64,000 nt of DNA. Origin: Phreatobacter aquaticus (GTDB lineage Bacteria > Pseudomonadota > Alphaproteobacteria > Rhizobiales > Phreatobacteraceae). The notes below the pieces were generated by a model that was not told the origin of the DNA, ran no database searches, and saw nothing but the letters and a program-made list of their open reading frames with translations. Shown piece after piece: positions 42,416-51,921 of the stretch. The translations under genes and the position numbers were made by a program. Location: NCBI RefSeq assembly GCF_005160265.1, contig NZ_CP039865.1, positions 310,001-374,000 on the forward strand, given 5' to 3'. The stretch's first letter is position 1. Each line of letters starts with the position of its first letter.

Positions 42416-43747
42416 TCAGAGCGTTTCGGCCATCTTGATCGGGCGGCCGTCGACCAGCCGCTCATGCTCGTAGAAGGTGGGATCCATGAACGGCGTATCG
42501 CCGCGCACCAGCTCCGCTGCCAACCGGCCGGAGCCCGGCCCGATGCCGAAGCCATGGCCGGAAAATCCGGTCGCGATGAAGAAGCCCGGCAGCGACTTGA
42601 CGCCGGAGATCACCGGGATCGTGTCGGGGGACGTATCGATCGCCCCGCCCCAGGCCTCGGCAATGCCAATGCCGCTGAGCCCCGGATTGGCCGCGACGAA
42701 CTTGGCCAGCGCCTCGTTGACCAGGCTCATGTCGGGAGCGGGATCGAGGACACGCGTCTTCTCGAACGGCGAGACCTCGTCGAACGACCAGTTGGTGCCG
42801 CGCAGCAATTGCTCGATGAACGACATGCCGATGCGGATCTTCAGGCCTTCGCGGCGCTTGCGGTAGGTCGGCAGGAAGGCGAAGGCATAGCGCAACAGAT
42901 CGGGCGTGATGTCGACCGTGCCTCGCTGGCGCAGCGCCACCGTGAAAGAGCCATCGAGACGCCGGCGCACGCAATAGTTCGGTGTGCCGACCGCCCCGAA
43001 CTCCGAGATCTCGGGAGCCGGCGTGGTGCGGCAGGCGGTGGCCTTGACGATGCCTTGCGGCATGTCGACGCCATGGCGACGGCAGAACAGCGACGACCAG
43101 GCGCCGCCCGCCAGCACCACGGCATTGGTGCGGATGCGGCCCTTCTCGGTGACCACAGCACTGACGCGGCCGGCGGATGTCTCCATGCCACGCGCGGCGC
43201 AGCCCTGATGGATCGTCGCCCCCAGCCTGCGCGCGCCACCGGCCAGCGCCGGCACGGCCATGGACGGCTCGGCGCGTCCGTCGCTTGGGGTCAGCAGTCC
43301 CGCGATATAGCCCTCGGTATTCCCGGGAACCTTCTCGGCGACCTCGGCCTGCGAGAGAACGGTCGTGTGGATCTGGCTCTCGCGGGCCATGTCCGCCCAC
43401 TTCTCCCAGCGCTGGACCTCGGCCGGGTCCTTGGTGAGAAACAGGACGCCGGTGCGGCGGAAGCCGGCATCGGCCCCGCTCTCGGTCTGCATCTCCTCCC
43501 ACAGGCGAAGCGATTCCCGCGCCAGCGGAAGCTCCTCGCGCGCCCTGCCCTGCTGCCGGCACCAGCCCCAGTTGCGGCTCGACTGCTCCGCGCCGACATG
43601 GCCCTTCTCGATCAGGGCAACCGAACTGCCCTTCTTGGCAAGCTGGTAGGCGGTCGACACGCCGATGATGCCGCCGCCGATCACCACGACGTCAGCGGCT
43701 TCGGGAAGGCGCTCATCGCTGTCGATGCGATTGAGGGGCGGTGACAT
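42416..43747 (-). CDS. FAD-dependent oxidoreductase, DadA/DAO family
   Basis: 443 residues. The Rossmann dinucleotide motif is DVVVIGGGIIGVSTAYQLAK near 20, followed by GHVGAEQSSRNWGWCRQQGR, the segment where many DAO-family enzymes hold FAD. The C-terminal FAD motif is FIATGFSGHGFGIGPGSGRL near 395. It oxidises an amino acid or N-substituted amine to an imine or keto acid. aggag precedes the ATG at 43747. It lies 92 bp after the DppC-like gene, so it probably acts on the compound imported by that transporter. Confidence 0.91.
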   Translation of the reverse strand: MSPPLNRIDSDERLPEAADVVVIGGGIIGVSTAYQLAKKGSSVALIEKGHVGAEQSSRNWGWCRQQGRAREELPLARESLRLWEEMQTESGADAGFRRTGVLFLTKDPAEVQRWEKWADMARESQIHTTVLSQAEVAEKVPGNTEGYIAGLLTPSDGRAEPSMAVPALAGGARRLGATIHQGCAARGMETSAGRVSAVVTEKGRIRTNAVVLAGGAWSSLFCRRHGVDMPQGIVKATACRTTPAPEISEFGAVGTPNYCVRRRLDGSFTVALRQRGTVDITPDLLRYAFAFLPTYRKRREGLKIRIGMSFIEQLLRGTNWSFDEVSPFEKTRVLDPAPDMSLVNEALAKFVAANPGLSGIGIAEAWGGAIDTSPDTIPVISGVKSLPGFFIATGFSGHGFGIGPGSGRLAAELVRGDTPFMDPTFYEHERLVDGRPIKMAETL

Positions 43748-43839
43748 CGGATGCTCCTAGGCGAACGGGTCGAACGGGCGGGGAAACAGGACGGACGTGA
43801 CCGGGCGCTGCTGACGGATGGCCGGAGCGGACGGCATTG

Positions 43840-44727
43840 TCACTTGATGTCCATGCGAGGATCCAGCGCATCACGCAGGCCGTCGCCCATGAAGTTGAAG
43901 CTGGTCACGGCCAGCGTGATGGCGAGACCTGGAATGATGGCGAGCCATGGCGCGCTGGTCAGATAGATCTGCGCGTTGTTCAGCATGTTGCCCCAGCTCG
44001 CCGCTGGCGGCTGGATGCCGTAGCCGAGGTAACTGACATAGGATTCGAGCAGGATCGCCTTGGCGACGTTGAGTGTCGCGGCCACCACGATCGGCGCCAT
44101 GGCGTTGGGCACCAGCTCGCGAAACATGATGCGAAGATCCGATGATCCGAAGGCCTTGGCGGCGACCGCGAAGTCGCGCTCGCGCAGCGACCGGATCTGC
44201 GCCTCCACGATGCGGGCCACGTTCATCCAGGCGGTCGCGGCAATAAGCAGGGTCGTCGACAGGATGCCGGGCTCGACCAGGGCGGCGAGCGCCAAGAGCA
44301 GGAAGATCGCCGGGAAGCACAAGACTGCATCGACGAAGCGCATCAGGAGTGCGCCCAGCCAGCCGCCATAGAATCCGGCAATCGTGCCGACGAGAATGCC
44401 GATAGCCATGGCGATCGCCATGGCGACGATACCGATGGACAAGGAGATCCGACCACCCATCATGAGCCGGGCCAGGATGTCGCGGCCGAGCTCGTCGGTC
44501 CCGAGCACGTGGGCGCCCGAGAAGGGCGGCGCGAAACGCTGCATGATGTCGATATGGGTATCGTCGAATGGCAGCAGGAACGGCCCGAACACCGAACCCA
44601 GCAGAAGGACTACGATGGTCGCAAGCCCGCCCATGGCGAGGCGATGCCGCCGGAACCGACGCCAGGCCGCGTGTCCATGCCCGGGCGGCGGGACGGCATC
44701 GGCGGTGATGGGAACGCCAGTGCTCAT
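43840..44727 (-). CDS. Peptide-type ABC transporter permease, DppC family
   Basis: 295 residues, six helices. The DppC hallmark HVLGTDELGRDILARLMMGG lies near 68. AKAFGSSDLRIMFRELVPNA is the cytoplasmic EAA region, and YLGYGIQPPAASWGNMLNNA is the late conserved loop. The ATG at 44727 is 2 bp after the DppB-like stop. No DppD or DppF ATPase gene is found anywhere in the window, so the pore must be energised by ATPases encoded elsewhere or shared with another transporter. Confidence 0.92.
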   Translation of the reverse strand: MSTGVPITADAVPPPGHGHAAWRRFRRHRLAMGGLATIVVLLLGSVFGPFLLPFDDTHIDIMQRFAPPFSGAHVLGTDELGRDILARLMMGGRISLSIGIVAMAIAMAIGILVGTIAGFYGGWLGALLMRFVDAVLCFPAIFLLLALAALVEPGILSTTLLIAATAWMNVARIVEAQIRSLRERDFAVAAKAFGSSDLRIMFRELVPNAMAPIVVAATLNVAKAILLESYVSYLGYGIQPPAASWGNMLNNAQIYLTSAPWLAIIPGLAITLAVTSFNFMGDGLRDALDPRMDIK

Positions 44728-44729
44728 GA

Positions 44730-45680
44730 TCAGCCGACCCGGATGCGCGGATCGACCGCGGCATAGAGCATGTCGGCAAGGAACGAGCCGATCAGCACCA
44801 TGACGGCCGAGAACATCAGAATGCCCATCACGACGGGATAGTCGCGATAGCCGATGGAATCGAGGAACAGCCGGCCCATTCCGGGCCAGGTGAAGACCGT
44901 CTCCGCCACCAGCGCACCGCCCAGCAGCGTCGGGAATTGCAGGCCGGCCACCGTGATCATCGGGAGGAGCGCATTGCGCAGAGCGTGCACGCTCAGCACC
45001 CGCCAAGCGGGCAATCCCTTGGCGTTTGCCGTCCGGATATAGTCCTGACTGATCACGTCGAGCATGGACGAGCGCATGAAGCGCGCCCAGATGGCGGTCT
45101 CGACCAATGCCAGGACGATGGCCGGCGCGATCAGATGGTGGAGAAGATCGAGCAGCGAGCCGTCGCCGACGGTATGCCGGTTGCCGGCCGGCAGCCAGCC
45201 GAGTTCCACCGAGAAGATGTAGATCGCGACGAGGCCGAACCAGAAGGTCGGGATGGAGAGCGCGATCATCGCGCCGACGGTCGCCAGCGTATCGAACAGG
45301 GAATAGCGCCGGATGGCGCCGAGAATGCCGATCCAGCAGCCGAGGATGATGGCGATCAGGGTGGCGGTCGCCATCAGCTCGAAAGTGGCCCCGAGGTGCG
45401 ACCCGATGATCTTCAGCACCGGCTCGCCGTCGCGGAACGAGGTTCCCCAGTCGCCTGACAGCATGCGCCAGAGCCAGTCGAGATACTGGACTGGCAGGGG
45501 CCGGTCGAGACCCAGCTGATGGGCAATGCGATCGAGATCCTCCTGGCTCATCTGCGACGACAGGGCAAACTGCGAGAGCGGCCCCCCTGGCGCCAGATGC
45601 AGGATCGCGAAGCCGAGCATCGACACAAGCAGCAGCAGGATTGCTGCCTGGATCAGCCGCTCGAACGCATAGCGCGCCAT
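44730..45680 (-). CDS. Peptide-type ABC transporter permease, DppB family
   Basis: 316 residues, six helices. LIQAAILLLLVSMLGFAILH is the first helix, and HQLGLDRPLPVQYLDWLWRM the family's first periplasmic loop. RTANAKGLPAWRVLSVHALR, followed by NALLPMITVAG, is the EAA loop. ETVFTWPGMGRLFLDSIGYR is the late conserved motif. It sits 27 bp after the binding-protein gene and 2 bp before the DppC-like gene. With them it forms an importer for a peptide, opine or other amino-acid-containing compound. Confidence 0.93.
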   Translation of the reverse strand: MARYAFERLIQAAILLLLVSMLGFAILHLAPGGPLSQFALSSQMSQEDLDRIAHQLGLDRPLPVQYLDWLWRMLSGDWGTSFRDGEPVLKIIGSHLGATFELMATATLIAIILGCWIGILGAIRRYSLFDTLATVGAMIALSIPTFWFGLVAIYIFSVELGWLPAGNRHTVGDGSLLDLLHHLIAPAIVLALVETAIWARFMRSSMLDVISQDYIRTANAKGLPAWRVLSVHALRNALLPMITVAGLQFPTLLGGALVAETVFTWPGMGRLFLDSIGYRDYPVVMGILMFSAVMVLIGSFLADMLYAAVDPRIRVG

Positions 45681-45707
45681 GTCAGACTGCCCCTCGCCCG
45701 GCGAACC

Positions 45708-47372
45708 TCACGCCCAGAACCACTCGCGCACGTTCCAGAGATTGGACGAGGCGTTGATATTGGGCTGGAAGCCCTGCAGACCGTCCTTGATGCCTTCCGA
45801 CAGAGCGGCCTGGAACAGCGGCAGGATGGCAAGATCGTTGCGGATGATCTTCTGCAGCTCGCCATAGGTGGCCTTGCGCGACGGCTGATCGAACTGGCGG
45901 GCGCCCTGGGTCAGCAGGCGATCCGCCTCGGGGTTCTGGTACTGGTAGGTGTTGAAGCCGCGGCCGCCCTTGGCGGGGATCGAGCCCGAGCCGAAGCGCG
46001 GTGTCACGTCCGGGTCGCTGCCCAGCATGAAGTTCACGCCGACGATCACCGAGTTGAACTTGGACTGCTGCCAATACTCGCCCCAGATGACGGCAGCCGG
46101 CATGTTCTGGATGCGCATGGTTGCGCCGATGGCGCGCCAGTCCTGGATCAGCAATTGCTGGCTCTGCTCGCGCACCGCATTGCCCGATGTGGTCGAGTTG
46201 GTGAATTCGAGCTTCACGCCGCCCTTTTCGCGCACACCACCGGCACCGCGCGCCCAACCGGCCGCGTCGAGCAGGGTATTGGCCTTGGCCGGATCGTAGC
46301 TGTGGGTCGGCAGGCCCGACTGATAGGCCCATCCCTGCTGCGGCACGAAGCTCTCGGTCGGCGTCGGCAGGCCATAGTTCAGCGCATCGATCAGCGCCTT
46401 CTTGTTGATGGCCATGTAGAGCGCCTCGCGCACCGCCTTGTCGGCGAGCGGACCGAATTCGAGGTTCGGCGCGATATGCTCGACCGAGGCGGTCGACGAC
46501 ACCACGACCTTGCGGCCGCGCAGCGCCTGCGCCTCCTTGACGAAATTCGGCAGGATGCCCTGGATGCCCGTGTAGTCGACCTGGCCGGTGCGGAACTGCG
46601 TGTAGAGAACCGTCAGGTCCGGAATGTACTTGTAGACCAGCCGCTCCAGATAGGGGCCTTTGCCGTGATAGGCGGTATGGGCATTGAGCAGGATGTGGTC
46701 GCCGGCGACCCGCGAGCCCCAGCGGAACGGACCGGTCCCGACCGGCGCATTGTTGAACGGCGAGGTGTTGGGGTCGGTCGCCTTCTCCAGGATGTGCTTC
46801 GGCACCATGAAGGTCAGCGCCAGGATCGACAGATAGGGCGAATAGGCGCTCTCCATCCGCCAGTGGATCTCGTCGGGCGCGACGACCTTGATGTCCTTGA
46901 CCAGGCTGTGGCCGACACGGTTGCGGACCCGGAAATTCGGCGTGTTGATGAGGTCGAGGCTGAACTTCACATCCTCGGCGGTGAAGGCGGTGCCGTCGTG
47001 CCATTTGGCGTTCGGACGGAGCTTCACCTTCCAGGTCAGCCCATCGGCAGACAGGCCGCCATTCTCGATCGAGGGCACCTCGCGGGCGAGGTCCGGCACG
47101 AAATTGCCCTGCGGATCGATGTACCAGAGCGGGCTGAACAGGGCCCACCAGACGCCCTGGTCCACCTCGATGCCCGGCATCAGGGGATGGAACACGGTCG
47201 GCTCCTGCGACAGCGCCGCGATGACCTGGCCGCGCGGCTTGTCAGGCGGGTTCGCCGCACGCGCCGCCTGCGCGAATGCGGACACCGGCACCATCACGCC
47301 GGCCGCTGCGGCCGCGCTGAACACCATCACGCTGCGGCGGTTGGGATTGCCGATATTCGAGCTGTCAGCCAT
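45708..47372 (-). CDS. ABC solute-binding protein, DppA/OppA family
   Basis: 554 residues. It has a twin-arginine-like signal (NRRSVMVFSAAAAAGVMVPV, then SAFAQA), then QVIAALSQEPTVFHPLMPGI and LRPNAKWHDGTAFTAEDVKF, the family-5 motifs. GLPTPTESFVPQQGWAYQSG and YDPAKANTLLDAAGW are further conserved blocks. ggag lies just upstream of the ATG at 47372. It is the first gene of a unit that continues with DppB, DppC, the DAO oxidase, the hydroxyacid dehydrogenase, a second DppA-like protein and DUF1028, and it is divergent from an XRE-cupin regulator. Confidence 0.92.
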   Translation of the reverse strand: MADSSNIGNPNRRSVMVFSAAAAAGVMVPVSAFAQAARAANPPDKPRGQVIAALSQEPTVFHPLMPGIEVDQGVWWALFSPLWYIDPQGNFVPDLAREVPSIENGGLSADGLTWKVKLRPNAKWHDGTAFTAEDVKFSLDLINTPNFRVRNRVGHSLVKDIKVVAPDEIHWRMESAYSPYLSILALTFMVPKHILEKATDPNTSPFNNAPVGTGPFRWGSRVAGDHILLNAHTAYHGKGPYLERLVYKYIPDLTVLYTQFRTGQVDYTGIQGILPNFVKEAQALRGRKVVVSSTASVEHIAPNLEFGPLADKAVREALYMAINKKALIDALNYGLPTPTESFVPQQGWAYQSGLPTHSYDPAKANTLLDAAGWARGAGGVREKGGVKLEFTNSTTSGNAVREQSQQLLIQDWRAIGATMRIQNMPAAVIWGEYWQQSKFNSVIVGVNFMLGSDPDVTPRFGSGSIPAKGGRGFNTYQYQNPEADRLLTQGARQFDQPSRKATYGELQKIIRNDLAILPLFQAALSEGIKDGLQGFQPNINASSNLWNVREWFWA

Positions 47373-47618
47373 CGTGTTGTCTCCACCGATCCGCAAGTTG
47401 CACCAAGTCTGCCCCGGACCGCGCATGGCGCATTCCGGGCGGCTTTGGGCTGCAAGGATTTTCAGCTGTCATGAATTCTACGGTTGGAAGTTCAACACGG
47501 CTGAAATACACTGTCAATGCCGCGGTCGACATCCCACGTCTGGCTGGGGGTTGATATTCTCAGAACGCAGCCGACAAGACTGGCACCGCCGCGCGGTCGC
47601 CCCGACTGGGAGAATGGC

Positions 47619-48239
47619 ATGACGGCCCGCAGCGCCCGCCAGCGCGACACCATCAAGGCGGACGAGCCCTCGGAAGTCGGCAGCGATCAGCGCCTCGGCG
47701 AAACGGTGCGCCTGCTGCGCCAGCGCGCCGGTCTGTCGATCCAGGAGGTTGCCAAGCGCACCGGGCTATCGACCGGCATGATCAGCCAGCTTGAACGCGC
47801 GCTGGCGACGCCGTCGGTGCGCACGCTCCGCCAGCTGAGCATCGCGCTGGATGTCCCGATCTCCTATTTCTTCGAGGAGCACGCCCAGCCGGACCCAAAG
47901 AGCTACATCGTCCGCAAGGCCAGCCGGCGACTGTTGCGGCTGACTGCCAGCGGCGTGGTCAAGGAAGCGCTGACGCCGAACGGCAACGGCGAGATGGAGC
48001 TCTATGAGCTGACCCTCAATCCCGGCGGCTCATCGGGCACCGACTTCCTCAAGCACACCGGCGAAAAGGCCGGCTATGTGCTGGCCGGGAGCCTCAGGCT
48101 CTGGCTCGACCACGAGGCGCATATCCTCGAAACCGGCGACAGCTTCCGGTTCCCGAGCCTCGTGCCGCACATGTTCGACAATCCGACCCAACAGGTGGCC
48201 CGCGTCATCTGGGTGACGACGCTGACGCCTCAGGTTTGA
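47619..48239 (+). CDS. XRE-family regulator with C-terminal cupin domain
   Basis: 206 residues. The helix-turn-helix (about 25-80) reads LGETVRLLRQRAGLSIQEVA and KRTGLSTGMISQLERALATP. The cupin domain (about 125-200) reads EKAGYVLAGSLRLWLDHEAH and ETGDSFRFPSLVPHMFDNPT. This is the layout of PuuR/amine-type or small-molecule-responsive regulators. gggaga precedes the ATG at 47619. The longer frame to 47517 has no Shine-Dalgarno. The gene faces the DppA-like unit across a 246-bp gap and is likely its regulator, with an imported amino compound as the signal. Confidence 0.9.
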   Translation: MTARSARQRDTIKADEPSEVGSDQRLGETVRLLRQRAGLSIQEVAKRTGLSTGMISQLERALATPSVRTLRQLSIALDVPISYFFEEHAQPDPKSYIVRKASRRLLRLTASGVVKEALTPNGNGEMELYELTLNPGGSSGTDFLKHTGEKAGYVLAGSLRLWLDHEAHILETGDSFRFPSLVPHMFDNPTQQVARVIWVTTLTPQV

Positions 48240-48242
48240 GCG

Positions 48243-48728
48243 TCACGCCGGATCGATTGCTACGATCTCGACATCCTGGCCGGCAACCGGCGCCGTGTCG
48301 CCAACCACCTTGCCCATCAGCGCGCGGGCAACCGGCGAGACATGGGACACGCTGCCCGATGACGGGTTGGCCTCGTCCTCTCCGACGATGCGGAACGTCT
48401 GCCGCCGGCCGTCATCGCGGTCGAACGTGACGCGCGATCCGAACTGCACCTTGCCCGATCCCACCGGCAGAGGCATCAGCTGGGCGCTGGCCCGGCGCGC
48501 GAGGTAATAGCGGAGATCGCGCTCGGCGCGGGCAAGAGCGACATTGTAGGCGCGCACCTCGCCACTCGCTTGCGCCGCATCACTCTCGGCTCGCGCCTTG
48601 GCGACCGCTTCGTCGAGAAGCGCCAGCCCTGCCTCCGTCACGAGGTTCGGATGCGGCGAGATGGCCCGCTCCGGCAGGTCCGGCTCGGTCCCGTCGCGGT
48701 CGCTTTCCTTGGTGAATGCAACGCTCAT
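48243..48728 (-). CDS. GreA/GreB-family transcription factor lacking the acidic tip
   Basis: 161 residues. The C-terminal domain is Gre-like (VQFGSRVTFDRDDGRRQTFR, IVGEDEANPSSGSVSHVSPV, then ARALMGKVVGDTA). The N-terminal coiled coil (about 30-80) is present, but the usual GDLxENAEY tip, whose acidic residues aid RNA cleavage by RNA polymerase, is replaced by ASGEVRAYNVALARAERDLR. It may bind the secondary channel without promoting cleavage, as described for some Gre-like factors. aggaga precedes the start. It ends 3 bp from the stop of the opposing XRE gene and is divergent from the amine oxidase gene. Confidence 0.85.
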   Translation of the reverse strand: MSVAFTKESDRDGTEPDLPERAISPHPNLVTEAGLALLDEAVAKARAESDAAQASGEVRAYNVALARAERDLRYYLARRASAQLMPLPVGSGKVQFGSRVTFDRDDGRRQTFRIVGEDEANPSSGSVSHVSPVARALMGKVVGDTAPVAGQDVEIVAIDPA

Positions 48729-48912
48729 GCGGCTCTCCTGCACGCGGGTCGGACAAAGGCGAGCCGCCCACCCTATAGCGGCGCGCCCGTCGCGAACAGC
48801 CGGACGATCCTCGGCCCCGTGGGACCCTTGCCATTGCGCCGCCCCGAGACATCGGTGACGTTTCTGGCCCCGACCTTGCCTGCACGATGCCACATGCCTC
48901 CGGAGTTGCCTG

Positions 48913-50886
48913 ATGTCTGCTGCGCCTTCCGCCTTGCCGCCCCTCTTCACCTATCCCCTCGATCCCCTGAACGAGCGCGAGATCAAGCGGGCAACCGACA
49001 TCCTGATGGCCGAGAAGGGCCTGCCGGCCACCACGCGCTTCGCCGATTTCCGGCTCGATGAACCGGCAAAGGCCGACGTGCTCGCCTGGACGCCCGGCGC
49101 GAAGGTGGCGCGGCGTGCCTTCATCATCACCGTCGATACCCGCAGCGGCGACATCCACGAGGCCGTCGTCGACATCACCGCCAAGCGGGTCGTGAGCTTC
49201 GCGAAGCGGGAGGCCCGCAGCGCGCCCTACGGTCAGCCACCCATCATCATCGAGGAGTTCTTCAAGACCGGCGCCATCGTCAAGGCCGACCCCGGCTGGC
49301 GCCACGCCATGACGCGCCGCGGACTGACCGACGACGAGATCGAGCTGGTGCAGATCGATCCCTTCTCGGCCGGCTATTTCGCGCGCGAGGTGGAGACCGG
49401 ACGCCGCCTGGTCAGCGCGGTCTCCTATTACCGCGCTGACATCAAGGACAATGGCTATGCCTCGCCGATCGAGGGCGTCGTCGCTCTCGTCGATCTGATC
49501 GAGGAGCGGGTCGTCCAATTGGTCGACGACGAGGAGATCATCCCCATCCCGAAGAAGAAGCGGAACTACAACCGCGAGTCGCTCGGCACGCCGCGCCAGG
49601 ACGTGCGCCCGCTCGACATCGTGCAGAAAGAGGGGCCGAGCTTTTCCGTCGACGGCTGGAAGGTTGATTGGCAGAACTGGTCGTTCCGCCTCGGCTTCAC
49701 GCCGCGCGAGGGCCTGGTCCTGCACCAGCTCTCCTACCGTGACGGCGGTCGCGACCGGCCGATCATCTACCGGGCCAGCGTCACCGAAATGGTCGTGCCC
49801 TATGCCGACCCGACCACCAACCATTTCTGGAAAAGCGCCTTCGATGCCGGCGAGTATGGCCTCGGCAAGCTGGCCAATGCGCTGGAACTCGGCTGCGACT
49901 GCCTCGGTCTGATCCGCTATTTCGACATTCCCGCGGCTGACGATCTCGGCCAGCCCATGGTGATGAAGAACGCCATCTGCATGCACGAGGAGGATTACGG
50001 CATCCTCTGGAAGCACTACGAATTCCGCAATGACACCTACGAGGTCCGGCGCTCCCGGCGGCTGGTGATCTCGTTCTTCGCCACCGTCGGCAATTACGAT
50101 TACGGCTTCTACTGGTACCTTTACCAGGACGGCACCATCCAGCTGGAGGCCAAGCTCACCGGTATCATCCAGACAGCGGCCGTCGCGCCCGGCAAGTCCT
50201 ATCCCTGGGGCGGCATGGTCGATGAGGGCCTCGGCGGCCCGACCCACCAGCACTTCTTCAACGTCCGCATGCACATGATGGTCGACGGCGAGAAGAACAC
50301 GGTCACCGAGCACGAGTTCCACCCGCGGCCCTGGGGCACCGACAACCCCCACGGCAATGTCTTCGACACGACCTCGCGGGTTCTCGCCCGCGAGCGCGAT
50401 GCGGCCAGAGAGGCTGATGGGCGCACAGGCCGGTACTGGAAGATCAGCAATCCCAACGCCCGGAACAGCGTCGGCAATCCACCGGGCTACAAGCTGATCG
50501 TCCAGCCGAGCCCGCTCATGCTGGCGCAGGAGGGATCCTATGTGAGGCAGCGCGGCGGCTTCGCCACCAAACATGTCTGGGTGACGCACTATGATCCCGC
50601 CGAGCGCTATGCCAGCGGCGACTATCCCAACCAGCATGCCGGCGGGGACGGGCTCCCACGCTATGTCGCGCAGAACCGCCCGATCGAGAACGAGGACATC
50701 GTGGTCTGGCACTCCTTCGGCCACACCCACGTCTGCAAGCCCGAGGATTTCCCGATCATGCCGGTGGAATATGCGGGCTTCATGCTGAAGCCCAACGGCT
50801 TCTTCGCGGGCAACCCGGCGATGGATCTGCCGCCCGATCGCAACGGGGCGAGCATCGACGGTCGCGACGGTTCCTGCTGCGCCTGA
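48913..50886 (+). CDS. Copper-containing primary amine oxidase (topaquinone)
   Basis: 657 residues, like the cytoplasmic amine oxidases of Gram-positive and some Gram-negative bacteria. The cofactor Tyr is residue 395 in VGNYDYGFYW, the catalytic base is Asp311 in FWKSAFDAGEYGLG, and the copper ligands are His445 and His447 in THQHFFN and His606 in SFGHTHVCKPEDFPIMPVE. It oxidises a primary amine to the aldehyde with ammonia and hydrogen peroxide. No signal peptide is present. The Liv-type transporter on the opposite strand ends next to it, and a regulator is not obvious. Substrate may be tyramine, phenethylamine, histamine or similar. Confidence 0.95.
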   Translation: MSAAPSALPPLFTYPLDPLNEREIKRATDILMAEKGLPATTRFADFRLDEPAKADVLAWTPGAKVARRAFIITVDTRSGDIHEAVVDITAKRVVSFAKREARSAPYGQPPIIIEEFFKTGAIVKADPGWRHAMTRRGLTDDEIELVQIDPFSAGYFAREVETGRRLVSAVSYYRADIKDNGYASPIEGVVALVDLIEERVVQLVDDEEIIPIPKKKRNYNRESLGTPRQDVRPLDIVQKEGPSFSVDGWKVDWQNWSFRLGFTPREGLVLHQLSYRDGGRDRPIIYRASVTEMVVPYADPTTNHFWKSAFDAGEYGLGKLANALELGCDCLGLIRYFDIPAADDLGQPMVMKNAICMHEEDYGILWKHYEFRNDTYEVRRSRRLVISFFATVGNYDYGFYWYLYQDGTIQLEAKLTGIIQTAAVAPGKSYPWGGMVDEGLGGPTHQHFFNVRMHMMVDGEKNTVTEHEFHPRPWGTDNPHGNVFDTTSRVLARERDAAREADGRTGRYWKISNPNARNSVGNPPGYKLIVQPSPLMLAQEGSYVRQRGGFATKHVWVTHYDPAERYASGDYPNQHAGGDGLPRYVAQNRPIENEDIVVWHSFGHTHVCKPEDFPIMPVEYAGFMLKPNGFFAGNPAMDLPPDRNGASIDGRDGSCCA

Positions 50887-50899
50887 GCGTCAGGACAGG

Positions 50900-50922
50900 G
50901 GCCGCCGCATCTGGCGGCGGCC
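50900..50922. terminator. GC-rich hairpin between convergent genes
   Basis: ggccgccgc and gcggcggcc form a perfect 9-bp stem around an atctg loop. It sits 13 bp after the amine oxidase stop and 9 bp before the livM stop on the other strand. It is a probable two-way terminator, without a T-run on either side. Confidence 0.55.
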
Positions 50923-50931
50923 GCCAGCCGC

Positions 50932-51921
50932 TTAGAGCGGCTTCTTCAGCCACTTGCTGATGACGCCGACAATACCTTCGCGGAACACCAGCACGCAGAC
51001 GACGAAGATGATGCCCTGGACGATGGTGACCCAGGCGCCAAGCGAGGCGAGGAAGTTCTGCATCGAGATGATCACGGCGGCGCCGATGATCGGCCCGAAC
51101 ACGGTTCCCATGCCGCCGACCAGCGTCATCAGTACGACCTCGCCGGACATCGACCAGTGCACATCGGTCAAGGATGCCAGCTGGACGGCGATCGCCTTGG
51201 TGGCGCCCGCAAGACCCGCGAGCGAGGCTGACAGGACGAAGACCAGGAGCTTGTACTGGCTGGCCCGGTAGCCGAGCGAAATGGCGCGGGGCTCGTTGTC
51301 GCGAATGGCCTTCAGTACCTGCCCAAATGGCGAGTGGATGACCCGGTAGATCAGCAGAATGCCACCGATGAAGATCGTCGCGACGAGATAATAGACCGCG
51401 AGATCGGAGCCGAGCGGAATGATGCCGAACAGGGCGTTGCGCGGTACCGCCTGGATGCCGTCCTCGCCGCCGGTGAACTTCGGTGTCTGCAGCGAGAAGA
51501 AGAAGACCATCTGCGCAAGGGCCAGCGTGATCATCGCGAAATAGATGCCCTGCCGACGGATTGCCAGGGCGCCGAAGGCAAGTCCGAGAACGGCCGCCGA
51601 CGCGGTGCCGAGCAGGATGGACAGTTCGGGGGGCAGGCCCCAGGCCTTGGCCGTATAGGCCGAGACGTAGCTCGCGAGCCCGAAATAGGCGGCATGGCCG
51701 AAGGACAGGAGCCCGCCATAGCCGAGCATCAGGTTGAAGGCGCAGGCAAACAGCGCGAAGCACAGCACCTTCATCAGGAAGAACGGGTAGCCGATCACCG
51801 GAATGAACGGCAGCACGGCCAGAACGGCAATGAGCCCCAGGAACACCGCCCGGTGGAAGGCGCCGGTGGAAGCCGGTGCCTCGTGAAGCTTGACGCCGCC
51901 CGCGGCTGAGATCTCGGCCAT
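50932..51921 (-). CDS. livM: Branched-chain amino acid-type ABC permease LivM
   Basis: 329 residues with about nine helices. LivM features include LMLGYGGLLSFGHAAYFGLA, AIRRQGIYFAMITLALAQMV and AIRDNEPRAISLGYRASQYK, plus GEVVLMTLVGGMGTVFGPII. Its ATG overlaps the livH stop as TGATG. It is the last gene of the minus-strand Liv cluster. The transported ligand may be leucine-like or another amide or aromatic compound, since Liv-type systems vary. Confidence 0.94.
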   Translation of the reverse strand: MAEISAAGGVKLHEAPASTGAFHRAVFLGLIAVLAVLPFIPVIGYPFFLMKVLCFALFACAFNLMLGYGGLLSFGHAAYFGLASYVSAYTAKAWGLPPELSILLGTASAAVLGLAFGALAIRRQGIYFAMITLALAQMVFFFSLQTPKFTGGEDGIQAVPRNALFGIIPLGSDLAVYYLVATIFIGGILLIYRVIHSPFGQVLKAIRDNEPRAISLGYRASQYKLLVFVLSASLAGLAGATKAIAVQLASLTDVHWSMSGEVVLMTLVGGMGTVFGPIIGAAVIISMQNFLASLGAWVTIVQGIIFVVCVLVFREGIVGVISKWLKKPL

